Positions 1-7,633 of a DNA stretch of 64,000 nt are shown here, one piece after another. How positions within the stretch are numbered: position 1 is the stretch's first letter; each line of letters opens with the position of its first letter. The stretch lies in contig JBIOUX010000163.1 in the NCBI GenBank assembly GCA_044867425.1, positions 14,945-78,944 of the forward strand, read 5' to 3'. The notes under the pieces are model-generated. The model was not told the origin of the DNA. It searched no databases and saw nothing but the letters and a program-made list of their open reading frames with translations. This DNA is from CAWBJP01 sp044867425. GTDB lineage: Bacteria > Actinomycetota > Acidimicrobiia > IMCC26256 > BP-133. Both the position numbers and the translations under genes were made by a program.

Positions 1-92
1 GGCCGCCCCTGGCCATCGGCGACCGGATGCGGGCCGTCTTCTCCGAGGACCGCCAGGCCCGGATCACCGACTTCCACTTCGAGCCCGAATAG
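1..92 (+). CDS. C-terminal end of an uncharacterised protein (gene starts before the window)
   Basis: An open frame enters from the left edge and stops with TAG at 90-92, giving about 29 residues that end in ITDFHFEPE. The stop lies 10 bases before the acyl-CoA dehydrogenase start, and the AGGAGG for that next gene follows directly, so the two are probably one operon. The ending (basic, then a short beta-strand-like DFHFEP) is reminiscent of Zn-ribbon/OB-fold (DUF35) proteins that often accompany acyl-CoA enzymes, but too little is present to assign a family. Confidence 0.5.
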   Translation, partial: PPLAIGDRMRAVFSEDRQARITDFHFEPE

Positions 93-102
93 GAGGGCGA
101 CC

Positions 103-1380
103 ATGCCCACCCAGCCCATCGACCTCGACCTGCCCTGGTGCTTCACCGACGAGCACCGGGCCTGGCGCAAGTCGCTGCGGGACTTCTGCGAGCGGGCGAT
201 CGCCCCGACGGCGGCGGCCCGCAACATCGAGGCCCGCTTCGACGCCGACCTCATGGCCACGCTGGGCGACCTCGGCGTCTACGGCCTGCTCACCGGACGC
301 TCCAGCGGCGAGATGGCGGGCGACATGCGCAGCTTCTGCCTCACCATCGAGGAACTGGCCCGGGTCGACTCCGGTGTGGCCGTGACCGTGCACGTGCAGG
401 CCATCGCCGCCTGCCTGTTCGAGCATCTGGCCTCGCTCGAGCAGCGTCGTGAGCTCCTCCCTGGCATGGCGTCGGGCTCGACCTTCATCTCCTTCGGCCT
501 CACCGAGCCCACCGGGGGCTCCGACGCCGGGAACATCGCCACCAACGCCAAGCGGACCGACGGCGGCTGGGTCATCAACGGGGCCAAGCAGTTCATCACC
601 AACTCGGGGACGCCATTCTCCCGCTACGTCATCCTCTTCGCCGCTACGTCGGGGACACCCCGGGCCCCGGGCACTCCGGGGACACCCCGGGCCCCGGGCA
701 CTCCGGGGACACCCCCGGCCCCGGGCACTCCGGGGACACCCCGGGCCCCGGGCCAGCGCGCCGGGCGACCGCCGGTGTCGGCCTTCCTGGTCCCGCTCGA
801 CGCCCCCGGCGTCACCGTCGGCGCGGGATATCCCAAGCTGGGCTGGCGCACGTCGGACACCCACCCGCTGTTCTTCGACGACGTGGAGGTGCCCGATTCG
901 GCGCTGCTGGGCGAGGAGGGCCGGGGCTATGGCGAGGCGCTGCGCTTCCTGACCTGGGCCCGCCTGCCCATCGCCTCTATGTCCGTCGGCCTGGCCCAGG
1001 GCTGCCTGGAGGAGACGCTGGCCTTCGTCGGCTCGCGTACCTCGTTCAACCAGCCTCTGGGGGGCTTGCAGGGCGTCGCTTTCCAGGTGGCCGACATCGC
1101 CGCCAAGACCGCCACCGCCCGGGCCCTGACCTACGACGCCGCCTGGCGCTACGACCACGGCCACCCCTACGACCAGGAGGCGGCCATCTGCAAGCTCATG
1201 GCCTCCGAGCTGGCCAACCAGGTGGCCTACACCGCCACCCAGCTCCACGGCGGCTATGGCTTCATGGACGACGCCGCCGTCACCCGTCACTACGCCGACG
1301 CCCGCATCCTCACCATCGGGGAGGGGACGTCCGAGATCCAGCGCCTCCTCATCGCCCGCAGCCTGGGCCTCTCGGTCTGA
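103..1380 (+). CDS. acyl-CoA dehydrogenase family protein with an inserted Gly-Thr-Pro repeat
   Basis: FAD-dependent flavoenzyme that would introduce a trans-2 double bond into an acyl-CoA; cytoplasmic. The 425 residues show the family layout: helical N-domain (about 1-125), beta middle domain beginning at FGLTEPTGGSD, and helical C-domain ending in GEGTSEIQR, where Glu407 is at the usual catalytic-base position. Start ATG is preceded by AGGAGG. Normal family members are about 380-390 residues; the excess is a stretch at residues 184-217 made of a nine-residue unit (GTPRAPGTP) repeated almost four times, inside the beta domain. That insert matches a 27-bp DNA tandem repeat (651-752). Whether the enzyme tolerates it cannot be told; it probably sits in a surface loop. 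Substrate not predictable. Confidence 0.93.
   Translation: MPTQPIDLDLPWCFTDEHRAWRKSLRDFCERAIAPTAAARNIEARFDADLMATLGDLGVYGLLTGRSSGEMAGDMRSFCLTIEELARVDSGVAVTVHVQAIAACLFEHLASLEQRRELLPGMASGSTFISFGLTEPTGGSDAGNIATNAKRTDGGWVINGAKQFITNSGTPFSRYVILFAATSGTPRAPGTPGTPRAPGTPGTPPAPGTPGTPRAPGQRAGRPPVSAFLVPLDAPGVTVGAGYPKLGWRTSDTHPLFFDDVEVPDSALLGEEGRGYGEALRFLTWARLPIASMSVGLAQGCLEETLAFVGSRTSFNQPLGGLQGVAFQVADIAAKTATARALTYDAAWRYDHGHPYDQEAAICKLMASELANQVAYTATQLHGGYGFMDDAAVTRHYADARILTIGEGTSEIQRLLIARSLGLSV
651..752 (+). repeat. in-frame 27-bp tandem repeat, 3.8 copies, inside the acyl-CoA dehydrogenase gene
   Basis: Units at 651-677, 678-704 and 705-731 and a truncated 21-base unit at 732-752. Each begins with GGGGACACCCC, then three bases (GGG, GGG, CGG, GGG), then CCCCGGG and the spacer CACTCC. 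The length is a multiple of three, so the frame is kept. The same 21-base core occurs singly inside treY and the maltokinase gene. Confidence 0.95.
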
Positions 1381-1428
1381 GGAGGGGCACGCCCGAGGTC
1401 CTTGACCGGCACGGCCCTTTGACTGACA

Positions 1429-1728
1429 GTGGCGCCGATGGTCGAGCCTGAACGGCGCACCCTCATCCCTGCGAATGTCGACACCACCGAGGATCTGTCG
1501 GGCTGCATCCTGGCGGAGAGCGGCCGCGCCTTCGTGTCGCTGGCCATCCGTCTCAAGCAGATCGACGGCCTCAACCACAACGCCGTGGTCGTCAGACCCG
1601 GCCGGGCATCGAGCCGCCCGAGCGACTCATGCCAGGTGTGGTCGACGGTGAAGCGCGCCGCCGGAGTGCACTACAGCATCAAGACGCCCGGCTGCGACGG
1701 CCAGCTCGACCCCGAGGAAGCCGCCTAG
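1429..1728 (+). CDS. small hypothetical protein (99 aa)
   Basis: Open frame with GTG at 1429 or ATG at 1438 and stop TAG just before the convergent hydrolase gene. No family recognised, no signal peptide and no membrane segment. Four cysteines are spread through it (CILAES, CQVW, TPGCDG). Third-position GC is high but codon use is less extreme than in neighbours, and no ribosome binding site is visible, so it may be a decayed or recently acquired gene. The opposite strand here carries only frames that shadow this one. Confidence 0.38.
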   Translation: MAPMVEPERRTLIPANVDTTEDLSGCILAESGRAFVSLAIRLKQIDGLNHNAVVVRPGRASSRPSDSCQVWSTVKRAAGVHYSIKTPGCDGQLDPEEAA

Positions 1729-1734
1729 AGCCGG

Positions 1735-2439
1735 CTACGCCTTGAGGTGGGTGCGGAAGAAGGCGGCGATGCGGCGCCGGGCGTCGCGGGCCGAAGGCTC
1801 GTGGTAGCCGCCGCCCATGAGCCAGCCGGCCACGGTGAAAAGCACGCTGTCGTGCTGGTTCAGGAAGGAGTGGCCGGCGTCGGGGTACTCCTTCACGTCG
1901 TGGTCCACCCCGGCGGCGGTGAGGGCCGACTCCAACCTGGCCGCCGCGCCCCGCAGCAGGCGATCCTTGGCGCCGTAGCTGGCCACGATCGGACACGCTC
2001 CCGGCGCGAGGGAGTCGAAGCTCCGGCGCACCGTCCCGTAGTTCGGAGCCGACGCCGAGAACCCGTGGCCGGGCGCCAGGAGGAGGGCGAACCCGCCCCC
2101 CATGCAGAACCCCATGACCCCCGTCGTCCCGGTGCAGTCCTCCCGCCCGGCCAGCCACGACCGGGCCGCCTCGACATCCTCGAACATCCGGCCCTCGCCC
2201 GCCTTCAGGGCCAGGAAGACCGAGCGGAGGCAGGCCACCTTGTTGCCCCAGAAGAAGAAGTCGGGCGACACGGCCAGGAACCCCTCGCCGGCCAGCCAGT
2301 CGGCCTGCTCCCGGACGTCGGCGCTCATCCCCAGGGCGTCGTGGATGACGATGACCCCCGGCCACGGCCCCTCGCCGGCCGGCGTGGCCAGGTACGCGGG
2401 GAGATCCCCCCGGTCGGTCCCGATCTTCACGTCCGCCAT
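1735..2439 (-). CDS. dienelactone hydrolase family alpha/beta-hydrolase
   Basis: Cytoplasmic hydrolase of about 234 residues. The nucleophile motif is GFCMGGG (Cys112), the acid is Asp159 in YGAKDRLL and the base His190 in PDAGHSF, the Cys-Asp-His triad of dienelactone hydrolases. N-terminal PGVIVIHDALGMS forms the first strand and oxyanion region. The ATG at 2439 is preferred over the GTG directly before it because GGAGG lies four bases upstream. The gene is monocistronic and divergent from the beta-propeller protein. Physiological substrate unknown; many members act on esters or lactones other than dienelactone. Confidence 0.9.
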   Translation of the reverse strand: MADVKIGTDRGDLPAYLATPAGEGPWPGVIVIHDALGMSADVREQADWLAGEGFLAVSPDFFFWGNKVACLRSVFLALKAGEGRMFEDVEAARSWLAGREDCTGTTGVMGFCMGGGFALLLAPGHGFSASAPNYGTVRRSFDSLAPGACPIVASYGAKDRLLRGAAARLESALTAAGVDHDVKEYPDAGHSFLNQHDSVLFTVAGWLMGGGYHEPSARDARRRIAAFFRTHLKA

Positions 2440-2508
2440 CACGCCTCCGGGAGGGCTCGCCGGGCGGTGCTGCTGTCATGAGTAGCAGAAACGGACGAAT
2501 CGTCCCCG

Positions 2509-2525
2509 GACGGGACCGTCCCGTC
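2509..2525. promoter_or_regulatory. inverted repeat in the divergent intergenic region
   Basis: GACGGGA, 3 bases, TCCCGTC: a perfect 7-bp inverted repeat between the divergent hydrolase and beta-propeller genes. It could be an operator or a small hairpin in the leader of the + gene. No regulator can be named. Confidence 0.3.
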
Positions 2526-2591
2526 TGATACGTCCGGTTTGTCCCTCGGGCAGCGGTCCGAAATCGGGTCATCCGTGCCGAAGGACTCGAT

Positions 2592-3992
2592 GTGGAACTG
2601 GAACCCTCTGCTGTCCCGCGCCCATCGCCGAGTCCGGTACGGCGGCGGCGCTGCCGCCTGGCGGTCGTGATCGCCCTCACGCTGATCACGGTCGCCGGCC
2701 TCGCGGCCCTCAACCGTGACGACAACGCGCCGGTGAGCCTGCAGACGGCGGGTGACTCGGAGCCGGGGCTCCCGACGACAGTGACGACGGCCGCGGCCGG
2801 GACCTCGACGACCTCGGCCGTCTCTGAGCCGGTCACGTCGACGTCGGGGTCGACGAAGCCCACGGCGACCACGGCCCGGCCGACGAGTTCGACGACGGCC
2901 CCGGCCAGCACGTCCACGACGACGGCGCCGCCCTTCGCCGGGACGGTGCTCGCCGTCGAGCAACCCGGGATCTGGGTGGTCGACCTGACGACCGGGTCGC
3001 TCCGGCGGATCGCCGACGCCGGGCCCTTCGACGTGGCCGGAGACTTCATCCTCACCGCCCGGGACCGCCAGGTCTACGCCACTCCCGTCGCCGGCGGAGA
3101 CGCGGTGTACCGCTACGACGCCCCCAGCCAGGGCAACCAGCAGATGTCATCCGGCTACACCGTCGATCTCTCCCGGGAGTCGGTAGAGTGGATCGAAGCC
3201 GCCTCCGACGGCAGCGCCGTCCTCGGGGTCTTCGCCCCGCTCGTCGGGCCCGACGGCCAGACCGCCGGCCGCAACGGCACGTTCTCGCTCGTGCGGCCGA
3301 ATGGGGAGAAGGTCGTTCCAGAACACTGGCTCAGCACCAATTTCGAGTGGAGCCCCGACGGCACCAAGCTGGCGCTGACGAGCTACGCCAAGGTCAGCAT
3401 GACCGACCCGCCCACCATGACGCCGACGACCTCTTCGCCGCCCAAGAGCACCCTGGTGGTGGTGGGCCCGGACGGGAAGACGCTCCACGGCCCCGTCCAG
3501 GGCCCCCAGGTCGACGGGGTCACCACGCTGCAATGGGCCGGCGACGGCCGCGCCCTCGTGACCAACGCCGCCGGCGGCGGCTTCAACCGCTTCGACCTCT
3601 CGAGCGGGACGTTCCAGTTGCTCCCCGGGCAGGCGAGCTCGCTCGACGTCGGTCCCGATGGCCGCATCGTCGCCAGCCGGTATGTGAACAACGAACCCGG
3701 CGTCGTGCTCGTCGATCCGGTGACGGGAGCCATCACTCCCTTCGCCAAGCGGGGTACCGACCCCCGGTGGTCGCCCGACGGCCGCTCCGTTCTCCTGGCC
3801 GACGCTTCCCCGACCAAAGGCGCGATGCCGCGCTCTTCCTTCGTCGTGACCGACGCCGGCGGGCTCCCCCGCTACACCCTGACCGCCCCCGAGAACCTCC
3901 GGCTGGGGTCCGCCATCCGTGTCACCAGCGACCGCTATCCGGCGCCGCAATGGGCTCAGGCGGGCCGCTACCTGGTCGTCGTCGCCCACTGA
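2592..3992 (+). CDS. membrane-anchored TolB/WD40-like beta-propeller protein
   Basis: 466 residues. A basic N-terminus (RRRRCR) is followed by one hydrophobic helix (about residues 22-41), then a Thr/Ser/Ala-rich linker (about 60-115) typical of extracellular stalks, then a C-terminal region of repeated beta strands with WSPDG and WAGDG turns like those of TolB/WD40 propellers. The topology suggests a type II membrane protein with an outward propeller. No catalytic motif is seen, so a binding or sensing role is most likely, but this is inference. The GTG start is the only one that keeps the basic anchor. It is followed 60 bases later by the TetR gene. Confidence 0.75.
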   Translation: MELEPSAVPRPSPSPVRRRRCRLAVVIALTLITVAGLAALNRDDNAPVSLQTAGDSEPGLPTTVTTAAAGTSTTSAVSEPVTSTSGSTKPTATTARPTSSTTAPASTSTTTAPPFAGTVLAVEQPGIWVVDLTTGSLRRIADAGPFDVAGDFILTARDRQVYATPVAGGDAVYRYDAPSQGNQQMSSGYTVDLSRESVEWIEAASDGSAVLGVFAPLVGPDGQTAGRNGTFSLVRPNGEKVVPEHWLSTNFEWSPDGTKLALTSYAKVSMTDPPTMTPTTSSPPKSTLVVVGPDGKTLHGPVQGPQVDGVTTLQWAGDGRALVTNAAGGGFNRFDLSSGTFQLLPGQASSLDVGPDGRIVASRYVNNEPGVVLVDPVTGAITPFAKRGTDPRWSPDGRSVLLADASPTKGAMPRSSFVVTDAGGLPRYTLTAPENLRLGSAIRVTSDRYPAPQWAQAGRYLVVVAH

Positions 3993-4018
3993 GCGGTCCC
4001 CTCCTGATGGGCGGTCGT

Positions 4019-4040
4019 TAATCGACTGGTCGGTCGATTA
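4019..4040. promoter_or_regulatory. probable operator of the adjacent TetR regulator
   Basis: Perfect inverted repeat TAATCGAC, 6 bases (TGGTCG), GTCGATTA, ending 11 bases before the TetR start codon and overlapping the predicted -10 hexamer. TetR-family repressors commonly bind such palindromes over their own promoters, so autorepression is the simplest reading. Confidence 0.6.
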
Positions 4041-4044
4041 CCAT
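4039..4044 (+). promoter_or_regulatory. -10-like hexamer TACCAT of the TetR gene
   Basis: TACCAT ends seven bases before ATG 4052 and there is no Shine-Dalgarno sequence, as expected for a leaderless transcript. The hexamer lies on the right edge of the palindrome at 4019-4040. Confidence 0.45.
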
Positions 4045-4051
4045 CCGATGG

Positions 4052-4678
4052 ATGGACAAGGCGGACGAGCAGGCACAACCCCTGGGCCGTGTGGCCCGCA
4101 AGCGGGTCCGCCGGATCAACGAGATCCTCCGGGTGGCGGCCGAGGTCGTCGGGGAGCGGGGGTACCAGGGCACCAGCCTCGAAGAGGTGGCCGACCGGCT
4201 CGACCTGGCCAAAGCGTCGCTGTACCACTACTTCGACTCCAAGGAGGCGCTGTTCTCCGCCTGCCTGGGCACCGCCGCCGACGAGCTCATCAGCCGGCTG
4301 TCGGCCATCGCCGGCCAGAAGGTGAGCGCCACCGACAGGCTGCGCAAGCTGATCGTCGAGCAGGTCCGATTCACCACCTACGAGCAGCCCGAGCTCTCCC
4401 GCCTCTTCCTCCGGCACCTCGAATGGCCCGAGAACATCCGAGAGCAGATCCACGACTGGCAGGCCCGCCACGACGCCGTCTTCAAGCGGGTGATCGACAA
4501 GGCCGCCGCCGCCGGCGAGCTCGACGTGACCGACGCCGCCGTCGCCCGGCAGTGCCTCATCGGGGCGCTCAACTCGGTCCCGTTCTGGGGCTACAAGCCG
4601 GACGGCCGCTACCCGGCCGACGCGCTGGTGGAGGTGGTGGCCGACTCGGTCATGCCCTTGTTCGGCGTCCGTCCCTGA
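4052..4678 (+). CDS. TetR/AcrR family transcriptional regulator
   Basis: 208 residues. The N-terminal helix-turn-helix spans about residues 18-62: a first helix (INEILRVAAEVVGERGYQGT), then SLEEVADRLDLAKASLYHYF, the canonical TetR recognition helix ending with YHYF and DSKEAL. The C-terminal ligand-binding part is helical and ends with an aromatic stretch (FWGYKPDGRYP) common in fatty-acid-linked members. It most likely represses itself through the palindrome at 4019-4040. Neighbouring targets could include the propeller gene upstream, but only autoregulation is supported by sequence. It converges with the subtilase gene 13 bases further on. Confidence 0.93.
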   Translation: MDKADEQAQPLGRVARKRVRRINEILRVAAEVVGERGYQGTSLEEVADRLDLAKASLYHYFDSKEALFSACLGTAADELISRLSAIAGQKVSATDRLRKLIVEQVRFTTYEQPELSRLFLRHLEWPENIREQIHDWQARHDAVFKRVIDKAAAAGELDVTDAAVARQCLIGALNSVPFWGYKPDGRYPADALVEVVADSVMPLFGVRP

Positions 4679-4691
4679 AGCCGACGGGCGG

Positions 4692-5702
4692 TTAGGGCGC
4701 GGTGGCGGCGGCGACGTCCAGCCGCCCCTTGCAGGTCGGGCTCGACTCCCCGCAGCTCACACTCGTGTTCGCCGTCGCCAGCAGCCGGTCGACAGCCGAC
4801 TGCGGCGTGTGTCCCTGGGCCAGCAGGAGGGCGACGGCACCCGAGACGTGGGGGGCGGCCATGGACGTGCCCGCCAGCGCCTCGTAGGAGTTGGACTTGC
4901 CCTGGACCCAGAAGGTGGAGAGCACGTCGTCGGCCTTGTTGCCGTTGCCGGCACCGCCCGGCGCCAGGATCGCCCACTTGGCCTGACCGGTGGACGTCGA
5001 GTAGCCGGCCACGCGGTCGTCGGGCCCGGTGGCTCCGACCACGATGGCGTTGAGGTCCCCGTAGGCGGAGCCCTCCAGGCCGAGCCCCAGGGCGTTGGAG
5101 TTGCCGGCGGCCACGACGGGGACGGCCCCGTGGGACCAGGCGTATTCGACCCCCTCCCGGAGGTCGGTATCACTGCCCAGGGTCGAGGTGATGACCATGG
5201 CCGGGTCGCCCAGCGACAGGTTGACGACCCCGGCCCCGTGGTCCACCACCCACTTGATTCCGGCGGTGACGTCCTCGGCGCTCCCCGACCCGGTGGAGGA
5301 GAGCACCTTGGCCACGACCAACTCGGCCCCGGGGGCGACGCCCGTCACCCCTTTGCCGTTGTCCTTGATGGCGGCGGCGATCCCGGACACGTGGGTTCCG
5401 TGGCCCTGGTCGTCCTGGGCCGAACCCTTGCAGGCGGCCGGGTCGCCGTTGGCGCCGACGCACGAGGCGTGCTCCACGACCTTGCCGGCCAGGTCCTCGT
5501 GGGTGAGGTCCACACCGGTGTCGACGATGCCGATGCGGATGCCGGCGCCGGTGGTGCGGGTCCAGGCCGCCTCCGCTCCGATGCGGGCCATCCCCCACTC
5601 GGCGGCGAAGGACGGGTCGTTGGAGGCGCCGGCGGGCCCCGCTCCGGGCACCAGGCTGAGGGCGACGGCCAGTACCAGGAAAGCGTTGCGCACCCGACCC
5701 AT
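4692..5702 (-). CDS. secreted subtilisin-like serine protease (S8)
   Basis: 336 residues. A signal peptide (MGRVRNAFLV then a hydrophobic stretch, cleavage near AGASND) leads directly into the catalytic domain with almost no propeptide. The triad is Asp61 (GIVDTGVD), His104 (GHGTHVSG) and Ser280 (AGTSMAAPH), with the oxyanion Asn201 (AAGNSN). Cysteine pairs (CVGANGDPAAC and CGESSPTC) suggest disulfides outside the cell. The ATG is preceded by GGAGG. Frames continuing upstream of it lie antisense to the His-rich gene and are not coding. Likely an exported protease; substrate unknown. Confidence 0.93.
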   Translation of the reverse strand: MGRVRNAFLVLAVALSLVPGAGPAGASNDPSFAAEWGMARIGAEAAWTRTTGAGIRIGIVDTGVDLTHEDLAGKVVEHASCVGANGDPAACKGSAQDDQGHGTHVSGIAAAIKDNGKGVTGVAPGAELVVAKVLSSTGSGSAEDVTAGIKWVVDHGAGVVNLSLGDPAMVITSTLGSDTDLREGVEYAWSHGAVPVVAAGNSNALGLGLEGSAYGDLNAIVVGATGPDDRVAGYSTSTGQAKWAILAPGGAGNGNKADDVLSTFWVQGKSNSYEALAGTSMAAPHVSGAVALLLAQGHTPQSAVDRLLATANTSVSCGESSPTCKGRLDVAAATAP

Positions 5703-5839
5703 GACAACCTCCGTTCCCCCGTGCCCGGGGGCTGCGCCCTTGCAACCGCTTGCTCCCGAAATGTTCCCTTCGCGCCCTGGCAGGAAACGGACGCCGGCCG
5801 GCCTTGCCCAATTCCCTTGTCCGGCCCGGGCCCAGTCCC

Positions 5840-5845
5840 TACCCT
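5840..5845 (+). promoter_or_regulatory. -10-like hexamer TACCCT of the His-rich membrane protein gene
   Basis: TACCCT ends seven bases before GTG 5853 with no ribosome binding site between, consistent with a leaderless mRNA. An identical arrangement occurs before the DUF3536 gene at 52541. Confidence 0.45.
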
Positions 5846-5852
5846 CGATGGT

Positions 5853-7514
5853 GTGACCAAGCGACTGGGGCGCTACCTGGCTCTCGGCCTGGCCGGGGTC
5901 GTCCTCCTCCTGGCCGGCCTGGCCTGTGACGGGGTCCTGCACGCCGCCGACCCCACCCTGGCCGCCCGGGAGGGAGTCTTCGCCTGGCGCAACCCCGGTC
6001 ACGTCCTTCTCGGCCTGGGTATGGGCATGGTGATGGTGGGGCTCCTGGGGGCCAGCCTGACCGCCCTGTCCCTGGCCACCAACCCGTTCTGGTCCCGACC
6101 GGGTGTGCGCCGGACCCTGCTGGCTGGCAGTACCGCCCTGGTGGTGGCCTCGGCGGCGATCACCTCGTGGTCGGCCACCGCCGGCCACGACCATGACGAC
6201 GGCCTCGTGGCGGCACACGGCCCCGGCGGCGGCCAGGGGCCGGCGCTGGATGCCGGAGGCTCCACCGGTCACACCGGTCACACCGGTCACGTCCAGGGCG
6301 ACCCAGCCCACGTGGACGGCTCCTCCGCCTCCGGCCACGGTGGAGAGGTGGCGCGGGGACAACCCGGCCGGGCCGCCGCCGGGGCGGGCCACGCCCACCC
6401 TCCCGTCCCCGGCCCGGGCGCGGCGGCGCTCGAGCACTCCCTCGAACACAACCACGCCGCCACCATGCCGGCCGGAGGATCCGCCGCCGGCCATGACCAC
6501 GCCTCCCCACCACCCCAGGCCGGCCCCGCGCCACCGGCGCCCGCTCCGGGCCATGACCACGGCGCCGGCCCGGCTCCGGCGCCGCCCGCGGGCGAGACGG
6601 CGGTGGTGCGCTGGGGGCCGTTCCTGCTCCCGCCGGCCGGCGCCGGCGGCGACGCCGACCACGCCAACGTGGTCATCCCCGACGGGCCCAAGCCGTGCAC
6701 CGGCTGCTTCCTGGTGGGCATCGAGCCCGATCTGGTCTACGCCGACGGGCGCTCGGCCAACCTCGACACCGGCGTGATGCTCCACCACGCGGTGTTCTTC
6801 GCCTCCGACAAGGTCGACGCCACCTGCGGCGACACCAAGGGCGTCGGAGAGCTGGGTGAGCGCTTCTTCGCCTCCGGGAACGAGCGGACCGGTGGTGTCC
6901 TGCCCGCCGGCTTCGGCTATCCCGTGACCCGCGCCCCCTGGAACGGCGTGTTCCACGTCATGAACCACTCGGCCCTGCCCCAGGCCGTGTTCGTCGAGCT
7001 TCGCACCCGGTGGGTGCGCGACGGCGTGCAGCCCGTCCGCCCGGTGTGGCTGGACATGGGCAACTGCGGCACGTCGGAGTACGAGGTGCCCGCCGGCCGG
7101 TCGTCGCGGCACTTCACGTGGACGTCGAACCTGACCGGCCGGGTCCTGTCCGCCGGCGGTCACGTCCACGACGGCGGCGTGCGCACCACCTTGAAAAACG
7201 CCACCTCCGGCCGGCGGATATGCACGTCGTGGGCGTCCTACCACACCAAGCCGGCCTACATGGGCTCGGTCGACACCATGAGCGTGTGCGCCTGGGACAC
7301 GCTGGGCACCGTCCGGGCCGGCGAGGTGCTCGACCTCGAAGCCTTCTACGACACGTCCGCCGCCATCCCCGACGCCATGGGGATCATGCTGGCCTACGTG
7401 GTGGAGACCAACGACCTGGCCGCCGGCACGCCCGCCCCACCCGAGGTCACCGGCGACGTCCCGCCCCCGCCGACCTCCACTCCCCCGCCGTCGGAGGGCC
7501 ACCACCCCCACTGA
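5853..7514 (+). CDS. His-rich membrane protein with a copper-monooxygenase-like extracellular domain
   Basis: 553 residues. Three hydrophobic helices (about 5-28, 45-72, 80-102) are followed by a low-complexity His/Gly/Pro/Ala segment (about 110-245) with HDHDDG, a triple HTG unit and several GHDH motifs. The rest (about 246-525) is predicted beta-rich with LHHAVFF (about 309), FHVMNH and GGHVHDGG (about 435) plus cysteines (CTGC, CGDTKG, CGTS). This spacing of His pairs recalls the two copper sites of type II ascorbate-dependent monooxygenases (PHM/DBM). I infer a metal-binding, outward-facing protein, possibly copper; catalysis is unproven. The Pro-rich tail ends in HHPH. Divergent from the subtilase. 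Confidence 0.7.
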   Translation: MTKRLGRYLALGLAGVVLLLAGLACDGVLHAADPTLAAREGVFAWRNPGHVLLGLGMGMVMVGLLGASLTALSLATNPFWSRPGVRRTLLAGSTALVVASAAITSWSATAGHDHDDGLVAAHGPGGGQGPALDAGGSTGHTGHTGHVQGDPAHVDGSSASGHGGEVARGQPGRAAAGAGHAHPPVPGPGAAALEHSLEHNHAATMPAGGSAAGHDHASPPPQAGPAPPAPAPGHDHGAGPAPAPPAGETAVVRWGPFLLPPAGAGGDADHANVVIPDGPKPCTGCFLVGIEPDLVYADGRSANLDTGVMLHHAVFFASDKVDATCGDTKGVGELGERFFASGNERTGGVLPAGFGYPVTRAPWNGVFHVMNHSALPQAVFVELRTRWVRDGVQPVRPVWLDMGNCGTSEYEVPAGRSSRHFTWTSNLTGRVLSAGGHVHDGGVRTTLKNATSGRRICTSWASYHTKPAYMGSVDTMSVCAWDTLGTVRAGEVLDLEAFYDTSAAIPDAMGIMLAYVVETNDLAAGTPAPPEVTGDVPPPPTSTPPPSEGHHPH

Positions 7515-7533
7515 CCCGCGCCCCCCGGGTTTC

Positions 7534-7573
7534 TGTGGGTTTTCTGCCAGCAATTCCTGGCACGAAACCCACA
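7534..7573. terminator. strong hairpin after the His-rich gene
   Basis: TGTGGGTTT, a 2-base gap, TGCCAG, a 6-base loop, CTGGCA, a 2-base gap, AAACCCACA: stems of 9 and 6 bp with a symmetric 2x2 internal loop, 19 bases after the stop codon. No U-run follows, as is usual in high-GC actinobacteria. Confidence 0.7.
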
Positions 7574-7633
7574 AGTTGCAGGGAATCGGAAATCCACCAC
7601 CTGTGAGGAGCGCTCTGTCAGGCTCCGGTCGCA

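Noticed and set aside
651..752. CRISPR-like tandem repeat
   Set aside because: Units are contiguous without unique spacers and keep the reading frame of the acyl-CoA dehydrogenase.
1290..1580. Minus-strand 96-codon frame over the acyl-CoA dehydrogenase end
   Set aside because: Overlaps a certain gene and a better small plus-strand frame; composition is random.
4692..7574. Subtilase extended to a 960-residue protein
   Set aside because: The signal peptide and ribosome binding site mark the start at 5702; the rest is antisense to the His-rich gene.
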